Source: Heliocidaris tuberculata (lineage: Eukaryota > Echinodermata > Echinoidea > Camarodonta > Echinometridae). From it: 64,000 nucleotides of DNA. Under the pieces are notes generated by a model that ran no database searches, was not told the origin of the DNA, and worked only from the letters and a program-made list of their open reading frames with translations. The DNA lies in assembly GCA_025618425.1 (NCBI GenBank), contig CM046833.1:867172-931171 (forward strand), read 5' to 3'. How positions within the stretch are numbered: position 1 is the first letter of the stretch; each line of letters begins with the position of its first letter. Positions 20,998 to 32,924 of this stretch are shown here, piece after piece. Both the position numbers and the translations under genes were made by a program.

Positions 20998-21935
20998 AGG
21001 CAGAGGCGGCGCTCTCGTGGGAGCAGGGGGGGGGGGGGACCACTTTTGAAGTACCCAAAAAGTGTCCCTTTTTTTCTAAAAACTGTTCCCTTTCTCTCTT
21101 ATAGGTGCCCTTTTCTCCTTTTGATAAATGCCCCTAATTCCGTCTAATTTGTGCCCTTTTCTCATTTCATAAGAGCATTTATGCTTCTGGTAGGTGCCCA
21201 TTTTCCCTTCTAATAAGTGCCCTTTTCCCCCTTCTGATAATTACCCCTTTCCCTACGTAATATGTGCCCTCTTCCTCATAAGTGCCTCTTTTCACCTCTT
21301 TTAATTGCCCCTTCCCACCTCTGATAAGCACCCTTTCCTCTTCTGATAAATGCCCCTTTTACCAATATTTCCCACTGTTTCTTACAAAAAGAGCCATATT
21401 TATATAGCTTCAAATAATCGGTGCGGCTTAACAGGTACCCATTACTAAACTACAATGTAAAGCAGTGGGGCTGGAGGCAAGAGGGGCATGCAATGCCCCC
21501 CCCCCCCCCGGCAAAGTATTTGTCATTCCGCTCTCTCGAATATGCCATAATACTACCAAGTAAGGATAATATTTTCCGAAAATTTCCCCGAAACTCTTAT
21601 AATACATAATGAAATCAAGCATTCATCATACTAAATTATGTTGATATCGATGAAATCCTAAAGAAAAACGACAGGGTTAAAGCACGAATTAAAATATCTT
21701 TCGACATTCCCCAAATTAAGTTTCTCTTGTCATTTTCATTATATCGCCGTAAAAAAAATGCACAAACATAGGACTTCAACGTTAGAAAAAAGTCTGAAAA
21801 CTTTTGCTCCTCGCTTCGCTCGCACATGGATCATTAGACTATCACACATTACTGCCAGTTAGGGAAGCTGAAACATGTCCAGAACCACAATAAAAAGGAA
21901 AAAGATGATGCTTGATATGTATTAATCATGTTCGG
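20998..21935 (+). mobile_element. CCCCTTTT-rich MITE, family C, 3' truncated copy
   Basis: Begins CAGAGGCGGCGCTC and a G run, followed by CACTTTTGAAGTACCC, about a dozen CCCTTTT units (21060-21365), then AGCAGTGGGGCTGGAGGC, the CTCGCTTCGCTCGC motif (21810) and CCAGAACCACAATAAAAAGG. The same blocks appear in reverse order and strand at 24900-26128. The expected far end (CCGCCCCTG) is missing after ~21935. Confidence 0.7.
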
Positions 21936-22690
21936 GGAGGGGGCAGGACTTCTATTTAGAATTTTCACTTCTAATTTTGACTAAATTATATTCACCGGCT
22001 TGCATGCACAAGCTTAAAAATAAACCGACTTTAATTTGTCAAGAACTTCAAGACCCACCCCCTTCCCACTCCCGAATTTTTCACACCCGTAAATAAAAGA
22101 ACAGCTCACTTATTATCAAATCCTGGCGTATGGCCATATTTTCTCGTGAGAGGGGCTGATGCCTTTCAACCGAGTATCATGTTTGCATGTAATCTAAAAA
22201 TGAAAATAAATGAATAAATTGCGAGCCAGCGAATTCGCATACTTTACGTAATGATTTTTTTTTTCTTTTCACCCTCTTTCACCTTCTCTTTTTTCTTTGT
22301 TATGTGACTGAAAGGGAAGGGGAGGGTGTATTCGCGTGTATTGCGAGTATTGCGGCGGGGACCCTTGGACAGGGCCCTTTAAACAAAAAAAACGTCCTTG
22401 AACATGTGTGACCCGGCACCACAAAACCACCAAACCCCCCCCCCCGAAAAAACAAACAAACAAACAAACAAAAACATCAACAACAAAAAAAAAACAAAAA
22501 AAAAAACAAACAAACAAACAAACAAACAAATCTGATTTTATTCTATTCGGATAGAACAAAGTCTCAGCTTTAAACTTGAAACTTTATAACGCTTTTGATT
22601 TAGCGAACGAAAAGAGCTTGTAAGATAGGTTTGCTGGTATCAGTTAGGGAGGTAATGAGCTCTAAAGTTGAGGCCTATATTTGATTTGAT
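21936..22690. other. Spacer with (CAAA)n tract
   Basis: No gene seen. A C/A-rich simple repeat (CAAA)n spans about 22436-22530; an open frame across it on the minus strand is a repeat translation. Confidence 0.4.
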
Positions 22691-22694
22691 CGAT

Positions 22695-22760
22695 TTACAT
22701 ACATACATACAGCGCCTTTCCATATAAACATGCTCAAGGCGCTTGGCGCTTTACAATAAG
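22695..22760 (-). mobile_element. Fragment of an L2/CR1-like LINE 3' end
   Basis: AGCGCCTTTCCATA..TCAAGGCGCTT forms the same 3' stem-loop as the end of LINE B, and is preceded on the plus strand by a short (ACAT)n run, consistent with a tail. It is a dead-on-arrival fragment or a SINE using that 3' end. Confidence 0.6.
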
Positions 22761-24158
22761 AAAAAATGAAACAAAGTAATTATTTTGCTCTCCAAGTGCA
22801 CACAACCAAATCCAATCATAGAGAAAACAAATAAGTCTTAAAGTAGATATTCATTGATTTTTAAAACTGACTTAAGTTTCATTATTGCGTAGGTGAAGCT
22901 TAGACCGGACAAGTTTGTCAAAATTCGACGCTTGCAAACATTCGAAGTAATGATTATTATCAATTACAAATTGCTAAAATACAGCCCCGACATAGCACCT
23001 GAACAGATCTCCGAAAGCCGCTGAAATGTGTGACGTCAAAGAGAGGACGTTAATTGCACAAGCAGACGATGTCCCATAACATCTCACATATTTTCAGTGC
23101 CTGTTTTGTCATCTTCTCTTCAGTTATTTCACTTCACTAGCATAGTCTATTATGTTTAATCCATATATTGCCTCACTCTAAACCCCGTGCATGGGTTTAT
23201 TTGGATAGAAAATGAAGCGTTACAAGAATAAAGGAATCAGTTGCTTGTAAACAAAATAGACGCCATTGCATTCACAGCTGCATACACCGCTGGACGTTCG
23301 GCGTTGAATGAGGGATAAATACCGTCCTTGCAATCATTCAGCGGGCTTTTCAATTTGAAAGTGTGGTTTCTTTGATTGTTCATTAACCCTCATCCTATAT
23401 ATTTACAAACAAAAGATTTCAGTAATCAGAATCTGTTTCATTCCCATTTTAGAATGGTGTGAAATATGGGCACGTTTGAATACACTAAATTCTTTATAAT
23501 TTGAGAAATAACTGCACTGCACTTATGTTCATTCTTTATGGGACGTCGTCTGCTTGGACAGGATTGTTCCCTTTATTGACGTCATTGAAACATTGTTATT
23601 TTTTTGGCGAAGCGCTTGTATATCGCAGATGCTGGGAGGTAGTTTTATTTGTATTATTGTTTAATTACCTGATATGTAGTTGACTTTAAACTGATACGAT
23701 TGCTATCTGTTAACTTGCCAGTTTCTAGTGATACATTATTTATCATATTTGTGATTTTCTTTGAATGTGTACTTTAAGATTTCTTTTGAAAGTATTAGCT
23801 GAAGGGCAGGAACGAATGTTTAAGGGTAGACTATTCTTATTTTATTTACCAATTATAAAAACATATATATAATAACATACATGATAACATGAGAAAATAA
23901 TATTGGAAGGATCGCCCTGCTCAGCCGTGCCATTGCAGCTCAACTGTTCTACAGAGGGGCCATTCAAGCGTGAGGAGCAAGAAAACAAACAAAAAAAATC
24001 AATAGAGAGTGAATCAAAAGGCCATAGCAACCGCCATGAAATGAATTGTCGGATTCGGTTGTAGGAGTGTTAAACATAGGTTATTCATTGTATTACCAAG
24101 AGTTCAAATTGTGAACTTTAGTCATTCGAAAGTTGTTATGATGCACATGACTCGGAGT
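22761..24158. other. No recognisable feature
   Basis: About 1.4 kb of AT-rich sequence. No ORF with a recognisable family, no RNA gene and no repeat structure that I can support. Confidence 0.35.
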
Positions 24159-24166
24159 GTTCTAAG

Positions 24167-24493
24167 GGATCCGGGCTAACTCGGCACTAGGGCGAACTCG
24201 GCCTTGGCGGAAAATCGCGGCCGGGTGAGCCCAGAGAGTTAAATTGATTGCAAATACTTGTGTTGAATTTCGCATTAATTACACATTTAAAAACACTTAA
24301 ATTCAAAATTATTGATATCAATGTGTAAAATGATTAGCAAAGAAGTAATGTTGAACATTTCAAGAAGTAAAATTAAACAAAACATGAAATTTAAGGCTAA
24401 AAAACGGTACGGCGTGTAGCGGGGACTTCAACTCTTGAAACAAAGTCACCGCGCAGTGCCGAGTTCGCCCTAGTGCCGAGTTAGCCCGACCCC
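24167..24493. mobile_element. hAT-like MITE with ~30-bp perfect inverted ends
   Basis: GTTCTAAG stands at 24159-24166 and 24494-24501 as an 8-bp target duplication. The ends share the perfect inverted stretch GGGCTAACTCGGC followed by ACTAGGGCGAACTCGGC. Total length is 327 bp with an AT-rich centre and no coding capacity. The perfect ends indicate a recent insertion. Confidence 0.88.
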
Positions 24494-24899
24494 GTTCTAA
24501 GAACACTCTCCATTCTGGAGAGATTAAGCGCACCTCGGCCGGTGGCCTGACACCTGCACTAGACAATGCCTATTCACTCTGTTGGGATGTCTTTCTTTGT
24601 TCCCTGTTACATAATACTGGTTTGTTACCTGTATCGTCCTTCTATTATCATACACTGAACTTGCAATTTAGCCTATAATTAACTTAAATAGGACCTACTC
24701 TTTTCTTGTTCACATTGATTAACCCATGCAATTTGTTTTACATAGAACTTACATATAGTCTGGGAACCTTCCCGAAATAGTCACCCCATTTTACATAAAT
24801 TATGAGATTTTACCCCCTTACAGTTACTTAGACTATCCATGTTATTCACAAAAAGCTTGTCCGCTTGAACCGGGTTTGGCCTGGGCTATTTCTCTACGT

Positions 24900-26128
24900 C
24901 AGGGGCAGCGGAGCGTCTTTCAAAGTGGGGGGGGGGGGGGCACCAGCCAAATAGGGCACTTTTTGGGACAAGGGGGCACCTACTAGGGGTGAACATAAAA
25001 CGAAAAAAGGGACCATTTTTGTGACATTGGTATTACCCTACAGCCCAGTTAACATGATTAATACATTATCAAGCATCATCTTCTTCCTTTTTATTGTGGT
25101 TCTGGACACTGCTTCAGCTTCCCCAATAAATTAGCAGTTGTGTGTGGTGGTCTAATGACTCATGTGCGAGCGAGCGAAGCGAGCGAGCAAAAATTTTCAG
25201 ACTTTTTTCTAATGCTGAATTCCTTTGGTTGAGAATCATTTATAGCGATATAATGAAATTGACAACAGCAAATTAATTGGGGGAATGTCGAATTATCTTT
25301 TAATTCATACATTATCCCTGTCGCTTTTCTTTAGGATTACATCTATATCAACATACTTTATGCGATCTGCTTGCTTTCATAAGAGCTAGCGAGCGTAGCG
25401 AGGGAGTTTTGGGGAGATTTTCAGAAAATATTGCCCTTAATTGGTGTAAATTATGGGCATATTCGAGCGAGCGGAATAAGAATTCCTTTACTGGGGGGGG
25501 GGGGTAGGCATTATGCCCCTCTTGCCTCCAGCTCCACTGCCTTACATTGTAGTAATATGTGTACCTGCTACTACATAAAGCCGCATCGATACTTTGAAGT
25601 TAGATATGGCTTTTTTTTTGTAAGAAACAACTGGAAACATACGTAAAAGGGGGCATTTATCCGAAGAGGAAAGGGCGCTTATCAGAGATGGAATGGGGCA
25701 CTTAAAGAAGTGAAAAGGGGCACTCATGAGAAGAGGAAAATGGCACATATTAGATAGGAAAAGGGGAGCTTATGAGATGTAAAAATGGCATTTATCAGAA
25801 GGGGAAAGTTGGCACTATTTAGAAGGGAAAAGGGGCACCTATCAGAAGTAAAAATTTACTTATCATCAGAAGAAAAGGGCACTTATTAGAGAGATAAGGA
25901 GCCAATTATCAGATTTTGAAAAGGGGCACTTATCAGGAGGGAAAAAACACTTATTAGAAGGGGAAGGGGCACTTATTAGAAAGGAAAAGGGGCACTTTTA
26001 GTAGTAAAGAAGGGCACTTATCAGAGAGGAAGGAGGGCATTTTTTTCAGATGTAAAAAGGGCACTTTTGGGGTATTTGAAAAAGTGGGAGGGCACTGTGC
26101 CCCCTGGCCCCCGGGTGCGCCGCCCTTG
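24900..26128 (-). mobile_element. Complete CCCCTTTT-rich MITE, family C (8-bp TSD)
   Basis: CTCTACGT flanks the element at 24892-24899 and 26129-26136. Inward from the ends: CAGGGGCAGCGGAGCGTC and CAAGGGCGGCGCACC. Relative to 20998-21935 it is inverted: the AAGGGGCACTTAT-type units lie at 25640-26085, the GCGAGCGAAGCGAGC motif at 25168-25190 and again (variant) at 25385-25405. No transposase frame is present. The 8-bp duplication places the family with hAT-type transposons. Confidence 0.85.
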
Positions 26129-26136
26129 CTCTACGT

Positions 26137-27445
26137 TGACTAATTTTCCGACTACTGACAAATGAACGGGCTGCATTCTCTCCGTTTTATATGTTATCAT
26201 TCCCTGCTTCAGTAGGCTATTCAGGAATGGATAAACAACTGAAAAGGATTGGCTGATGTATGTAAATAATTAGCCACGGCGCAACCTTTACAGCCCGCCC
26301 CCCCCCCCTTCGAGCTTCTAAATCACTTTGAAATTTTATTGCCATGACAACAAGAATGTCTACAATATAATCCGAAATATTCATCAGTGCACATCCCTAT
26401 CACAATATAACAAGAAAACAATCTTTTGCCTACTTACTAATATTATTAATAAGGTAATTATATTATTAGTAGTAGTATCATCGACATCATCATCATCACC
26501 ATAATGACAATTACCATCATGTGGGAGGGGGGGGGGGACATGTAACCCTGTCCCTCTGTATTTTTGATTATAAGACTGAAGCAAGGCAATCAGAAATTAC
26601 GATTTCCTTCGAATATCGAACCTTTTACCTACTATTTCATGCACTTTTTACTTGTGGGCGCATATATTACTGCACAAAATTCTGATGGAGATTGGGATCT
26701 CAATTAGGAAGAGGTCATTGACAGAAAAAGGTGATGGGCAGAAATAATTGAAGTCAATAAGAGCAATATATTTGAAAGGCACGCAATACTTTTAACCTCG
26801 TAATAATGATCCAGACTCTCCCGGATATTTGTTTTAATCATGAAAGAAGAAATAAATGATATTTATGAGTAAACAATAATACTCTTCATGAGGAAAACAT
26901 GTTTAAAACGGTATTCAAATCGATGTTCCTCTTGAATTCCCTCGTTAAACGATAAAGCCCACATACTGATTTTAGCCTACCATGAAAATATATATTGAAA
27001 ATATTTTTAAAAGACAGAGAATTTCGATACTGATAGACTCACTGCTCTTAGTAAATGCTATAGTTTTAGAGTCCCCAGTAAGATAGAACGAAACAATTAG
27101 ATTGTTATTTACAAGTGTTTTTATCGAAGTATATAAATACAAGAATAGATAGATACGTATTGAGAAAATTTAATACAACGGATCATCATGAATGTGTCCC
27201 GCAGACTTGACCTGTCATGATAGTGGTTTGCCGCGTAGAGAAAAACACGTAGAAGTACACAATAATGTAGCCGTAGAGGGGGCTATAGCGTTTTAACGAG
27301 TCTACAGAGAAGACCAAAAAGTAATTCGCGGCTTTTCAGCACCGGGACACGGGATCGCTTTTGTCAGACACAGAGTCTTCGTTCCCCAGGGGGTAAAATC
27401 CCGGAAGCGAGAAACGCTGTCGCTGATTGGCCGCTTGCGTTCTTT
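26137..27445. other. No recognisable feature
   Basis: AT-rich sequence with a short C run (26299), a G run (26523-26538) and a few ATT/ATC repeats (~26440-26500). No supported gene. Confidence 0.35.
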
Positions 27446-27451
27446 TGTTGA

Positions 27452-28402
27452 AAATCCCCGTGCTTATGCACCACTACATTTCGCTAAGCTACCTAAGTGA
27501 CCCTTTTTCTTCGTATGACTGTCCCTTCTTCTTTCTAATAAGTGCCCATTTCACCTTCTGATAAGTGTCCCTTTTAAGTGCAGATAAGTGCCCCTTTGAA
27601 ATCCGACAAGTGTCACTGTTTTCGTGTAATTATTGCCCATTTTCCGTTCTAACAGTGCAATTTTTCCTCATGATAAATGCCTCTAATAAATGCCTCTATT
27701 TAAGTGCCCCTTCTACTTCTGATCAGTGCCCCTTTTTCTTTCTAATAGTATTATTTTCCCTTTTGATAAGTGCCCCTTTCGTCTTCTATATACCTTTATA
27801 TATTCAATATAATTATATACCTGCATATATTTAATATATCTTATCTATGTACCCCTATGTCGCTTACAAACTGTGCCCTAAAGTCCACAAAAGAGCCATA
27901 TAGCTCCAAATAATCAGAGAGCCTTCATAATAATAGATTCCCCTACTGATATCAGCACAATGTGAGGCAGTGGAGCAGGGGGCAGGATGGGCACAATTTC
28001 CTAAAATATACAAGAATGAGAAGTGCCCCTAAATCATAACAGGAAGGAGGACAATTTTTTTTCTAAAATGTTTCCAAAGCTCGCTCGCTACGCCTGCTCG
28101 CATTTACATTGTCTTCTTATCATATTAGGAAAATCGCTGCTATTCAAAATATCTTTAATATTTTGCTCGCTCGCTTCGCTCGCTCGCAAATGAATAATCA
28201 GACCATTACACTCAACTACAAAGTAATTTTTATCTAGACATAAACAATAATGTGTCGAAAATGATCAGAATGTAGCGGTATACTAATGTCTCAAAGTGGC
28301 ATTTTCCGCCTTGTTTTCACCCTTTGTAGGTGCCCCCCCCCAAAGTGCCCCTTTTTGTTGCCCCCCCCCCACTTTGAAAGACGCTCCGCCGCCCCTGCCT
28401 TC
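27452..28402 (+). mobile_element. CCCCTTTT-rich MITE, family C, further copy
   Basis: From 27485 there are units of AAGTGCCCCTTT with GATAAGTGC spacers, then AGAGCCATATAGCTCC, GTGAGGCAGTGGAGCAG, two copies of the CGCTCGC motif (28080, 28165), and an end reading ACTTTGAAAGACGCTCCGCC then GCCCCTG at 28402, the reverse complement of the left end at 24900. The beginning is not the standard end, so the copy is probably truncated on the left. Confidence 0.65.
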
Positions 28403-28766
28403 TGCACTTAAGCTGTTTATTGTTGTTATACAGAGCATCCCGAAAAGAAGGAAACCCGCTGAAAACAAGATTATTGTCTCCATTTTTTTTTTTTTTTTTT
28501 TTTTTTAATGAATGATAACACATATATTTAAAAGGTAACCCTGATTGTATACTGTAACCACTGCATACAAACGAGTACTGATAGACCATTGTGGTTAAAC
28601 TATTTGCATGCTGACAGAAGGGTTTATTAACAAATCTTTTGTTTCGCAAATCACCTCTGTCATTCACAGAACCCATCCGTAAAACGTGCTTAACTTAAAC
28701 AAAATTATACATGCACGTGGATTTTTCATAAGCGCGTCTGATGTTGGCACAGAGCGTGGCTGCACC

Positions 28767-28808
28767 GCGCCACGGCTGACCGATCTTCACGTCGGTCCGC
28801 TGTGGCGC
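28767..28808. repeat. GC-rich hairpin in unit 1
   Basis: Arm GCGCCACGGCTGACCGA (28767-28783) and arm 28792-28808 pair over 17 positions with one G-U type and one mismatched position, leaving an 8-base loop. The block is far more GC-rich than its surroundings. Confidence 0.75.
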
Positions 28809-29538
28809 TCTGTGATAAATTACTGGACGCATGGGGTCCATTGTGTGAGCAGCCTGACTTTCATTTTTTCATTTTTTTTTTCATTTTTTTGTTGTGCTGT
28901 GGTCAATGATAAAGGAAAAGATCACTTATCTATGCAATACGTAAAGTATTCGAGCCTTGAAAGAAGTTTACATTGTTTCACTAAACCTTCCAGGGGTCAT
29001 GCGGTAACATTATTGTACCATCTCTGTTATATTGTACCACCTTTGTTATATGCTTCATCCAGTCTTACAGACGAATAATCAAGCGTTCATAGAACTCGTC
29101 TATTTGATACTAGCATTCAAAAATGTAAAATCTTGTATGCTGACAGTTTTAAGTAACAATTCTCTTTATCTTGTAAATCACACATCTTACTGATAAATAG
29201 CTAGCTGTTCACAAAACTTAATGGTGCTACTGTTGCATGAATGTTTATTCCTACACCCCTTTTTTGGTATGTAAAGGGTTTAACCCCTCTTGTTCCAGCA
29301 AAGCAACTCGAGAAAATTATACTTTAGATGTTTGTTTTGCTTGTTTTTTTGGTGTGTGAGTTTGTTTTTTTTAATTATTTTTTTAATGAATGATAACTCA
29401 AATATTTTGCAAATCACCTGTATCTTTCACAGAACCCATCGGCATAAACTATAATGTGCTTAACTTAAACAAATACATGCACGTGCATGGACTTTTCGTT
29501 TCAGCGCTTCTGACGTTGGCGCAGGGCGTGATTGCACC

Positions 29539-29579
29539 GCGCCACGGCTGACCGATTTCACGTCGGTCCGCTGTGGCGC
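29539..29579. repeat. Same GC-rich hairpin in unit 2
   Basis: The two arms (29539-29555, 29563-29579) are identical to those of unit 1, while the loop is one base shorter and the flanks have diverged. The third copy (about 30185-30225) has lost pairing. Confidence 0.75.
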
Positions 29580-30999
29580 TCTGTAACAAAATACTGGACG
29601 CATGGAGCGAGGGGTACATTGCGTGAGCAGCCTGACTTTCATTTGTATTTTTTTTTTTTGAGAGAGAGAGAGAGAGTTATAGGTAACAATCCTCCTTATT
29701 TTGTTGATCATACATCTTAATGATGAATAACTAGCTGTTCACAGTGCTAGCATATTGATGCAAAATCTATTTGTTTGCTCACAGACAGTTTTAGTAGCAA
29801 TTCTCTTAGTTTTACTAGTCACCTTTGTTCTGTGATCTAGTTCGAAGGATGGGCAGCTCTTTTGGAGCTGGTTTATATGAATTTTTATTCCCATGCCATT
29901 CTATTTCTTCTTCTATGTGTTAAAATCAACCCGTTTTTATTCAGGCAAAGCAACGTGTGGTTTGAACAGATGACCCTTTTTGTTTAATATCACTAACCTT
30001 TGCATACCAAGCGAGCAATAATGCTCCATTATGTTTCAACTATTTGTATGCTGCAAGACAGGACTAATAACAAATCTCCTTATTTTGTATATCAAATTTG
30101 TCATTTACTGTATAATATGCTTAAATTCATCAACCACATCATTCTCGCGCATGTGGTATTGGTGATTTTGGTGTAGGGCGTGGCTGCGCCCCGGCCGACC
30201 GACCTTCGTGTCAGGCGCGCCATGATGTGGTTGCACTATAGTACTCGACGCACTCAGGGTCCATTGTGGGAATGATCGGATTTTTATTTATATTTTTATA
30301 ACCAAAACTTTAAAAGGGAAAATGAAAGAAAATACAAATCACTAGTTTATACAATGCGTGTAATGCAACGTATATACTTACTCCTTGGAAGCTATTTAAT
30401 TTAATTGTGTCTTGTTTCGTTAATGCTACATGTATTATAACCTATACCAGGGATCATACGGCAACATTTTGTATCATGCAAGAATGAAAAGTACACCATC
30501 CATTGGGATAGAGACAAGTAAATGTCACCTTTTTGGTCAAGATGAGTGGGAATGTTACGCCCAAATTCCAACCTCTTTGCCAAATATTAAATTATAATAT
30601 TGACGTGTTATTATCTGTTCGAAATTTTAAAAAGTAGAAAGAGGGAAAGAAAAGAAAAAGGCAAAAATAGCATTCAAATCTATTGTATGCCGAATGCTCA
30701 ATTAATCGTTTCTTCCCCACCCCGTTATTTTGTATGTAAAAGATTACACCTTTTACTCGGGTGCTTTACTCGGGTGGTCGGGCTCTGCTCTGTTGTCCCC
30801 GAACAATTACTGTAACTGACCAAGATGGGTCTTATTGTACATGTATATTGAAACAACCAACGCACTTGCAATACACACAGACACACCAGCATGCACTTGC
30901 AAACGCACCGATATCACGCTTGCAGTTGATCATCCTCCAAAATACCGGCACTTCACATTTTTGTATCAATAAATGGATTCAACGCTTACACTCCCGATA

Positions 31000-31480
31000 T
31001 TCTTCTTGACGATATACACGATAGCAAATATTACACTCCCCTAGAATTTAACAACACATTTTCTCATAATCTAAATAATATTTCACTTTTACATATAAAC
31101 TCCAGAAGTCTGAACAGAAATTTCGAATATTTTGACAACCTTTTACACTCTTTAAATAACTTTGCATTTTCCGTCTTTGGAATAAGTGAAACATGGTTAT
31201 ATCAGAATTCTCCAGATATGTTCGATTTGCCTAATTATAAGTTGATTAGGGCAGACCGCAAAGGAAGAAGAGGGGGCGGTGTTGCTTTTTATATAACTCA
31301 AAACTTAAAATTCAGTATCTGTTCCGATGTTAAACTAACACAAGCAGAATCACTGTTTATTGAAATTGACACCATTACTCAAATCTCAAAAATGTCACTA
31401 TAGGTTTAATTTATAGACTCCCTGACTCTAATTTTGAACTATTCTATGATAAAATGGATTTATATCTTCATAAAATAGGT
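31000..31480 (+). pseudogene. LINE C endonuclease, first part
   Basis: APE-endonuclease start: LLHINSRSLNRN, then ISETWL (catalytic Glu) and RKGRRGGGVAFY. A frame change occurs near 31390 (a stop in AAAATGTCACTATAG; the other frame continues NVTIGLIYRLPDS). The text runs into the insertion after KMDLYLHKIGDE and continues on the far side with NKHIFMLVDFNIN, so the split is exact. Confidence 0.8.
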
Positions 31481-31488
31481 GATGAAAA

Positions 31489-32820
31489 GCACTGGCGTAG
31501 ACAGGTCCTAATACCTGGGGGGGGGTGAGGGGGTGTAAACATGTATATGGTTTTTCTCTTTACATATCCAAGATACAACTTTAGCATCATGCTTTGCAAT
31601 TTTGTAGTATTATTTGAATATTGAGCGAGCGAGCGAAGCGAGCGAGCAAACAATAGCAATTACAATGTGACTGCAAAATTTACAATGAAAATTTATTTAA
31701 TAATCTGTACTTTTAATACGAGCGAGCGTAGCGAGGGAGCATTAGGGAATACTGGCTCTAAGTCATTTTGGATTAGGGGCACATGTTATGGAAAATGGAA
31801 ACGTGGTACTTATCATGGGGAAAGGGACACTTCAATTATTAGAAAAATAAATGAATGTGTAGGAAAGGTAGAAAAGGCAGTTCATTACAGGTGAAAAGGG
31901 GCACCTATAACACCTGAAAAGGGGCATTTGTAAGAACGGGAAAATGTTCTTATGTAAAGTAGAACAATTAAATCAGTGTCTATATATTACAAAGAAAAAA
32001 AAATGACTTGTTACATTAAAAGGAATAAAAGGGATTAAAAAGGGGGGGGGGGGAATGCTCTCATTGAAATAGGAGCATTTATCAAAGGTAAGGTGAGGGA
32101 TGAGGTATAATTATCAAAATGGGCACTTAAAAGAATATGGAACTGGGATTTACTCGAAAGAAAAATGGGGGTACTTATCTGAAGTTAATGGGAAAAGAAG
32201 GTGCACTGTCCCCACATGCAACGCCCGGAGCGGTGCTTCTGACCGGGCCTACATGTTATGATTGTCATTTCATAATTCTATGTATAGTTGGGTGATGATG
32301 ACACAGGTCATCATCATCCTCAATAAATATTGGGTGTGATGTATTCCCTCTTTCTCCACCACATTCGATTCCACCACATTTCATTTCAGTTTTGCAACAC
32401 CCTCCCCCCCCCCCCCCACTTCATTAAAAATAGATTATACCCACATATCACTACAAGATCAACACCCATGTTGTATAATTTGAAGTAGATGGTTTTCACT
32501 TTCTAGTGGTGTAAAAATATATCAGGAAAAATCAGAAGCCACGACAGCATTGTAGATAAATATTAATAAATTCACATAAATCTACAATATTGTACCCAGA
32601 TATATAACATTTATATTGAAATAAAGAATATGTAACAATAAAATTAATAGATATAATATATCAAATTATATTTATCTACAACATAATATAGAAGTGTATA
32701 TTTTCCATCATTTTTTTTGTGGGGTGAAACCTGGGGGGGGGGGATGTTTGTACACACCATCCCCCCACCCGAAAAGTTGGGGGATGCATACCCCCCATTC
32801 CCCCCGCTATCTACGCCCCT
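31489..32820 (-). mobile_element. hAT-like MITE, family B, 8-bp TSD, inside LINE C
   Basis: GATGAAAA flanks it at 31481-31488 and 32821-32828. The ends read inward GCACTGGCGTAGACAGG and AGGGGCGTAGATAGCGG. The interior has a GCGAGCGAAGCGAGCG motif (31623), a variant at 31720, GGGGCACTTAT-like units and G runs. On the minus strand it matches 56796-57870 over about 1 kb, including TACAACATGGGTGTTGATCT and the GAAGCACCGCTCCGGG block. No transposase. Confidence 0.88.
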
Positions 32821-32828
32821 GATGAAAA

Positions 32829-32924
32829 GTAAATCCACGCATTCCTTCATCGGGGGGGGGGGGTGGCTTTGTTCTCCGTGAATGGTCATCCCCCCCCCCC
32901 AGTCGAAAAGAAATTTACGCCTGT
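32829..32924. mobile_element. Second, 96-bp insertion at the same 8-bp site
   Basis: Bounded by GATGAAAA at 32821-32828 and 32925-32932. Its ends (GTAAATCCACGC.. and, read inward from the right, ACAGGCGTAAATTTC) and G/C runs resemble MITE termini of the same type, as if almost all the interior had been deleted. Confidence 0.65.

Larger units (their letters stand above)
28500..30600 (+). repeat. Three tandem copies of a ~0.6-0.9 kb unit
   Basis: Units start near 28505, 29385 and ~30000. Shared blocks in order: TGAATGATAAC, TTTGCATGCTG.CAGAAGG-like text, AACAAATCT, GTGCTTAACTTAAAC, GCACGTG, the GC-rich block with CCGCGCCACGGCTGACCGA, ACTGGACGCATGG, CATTGTG.GAGCAGCCTGACT. Copies 1 and 2 are close; copy 3 is much diverged. 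Short open frames occur but are not conserved between copies. Confidence 0.75.

Noticed and set aside
22440..22560. Minus-strand frame with FVCLFVCFF repeats
   Set aside because: Translation of a (CAAA)n tract.
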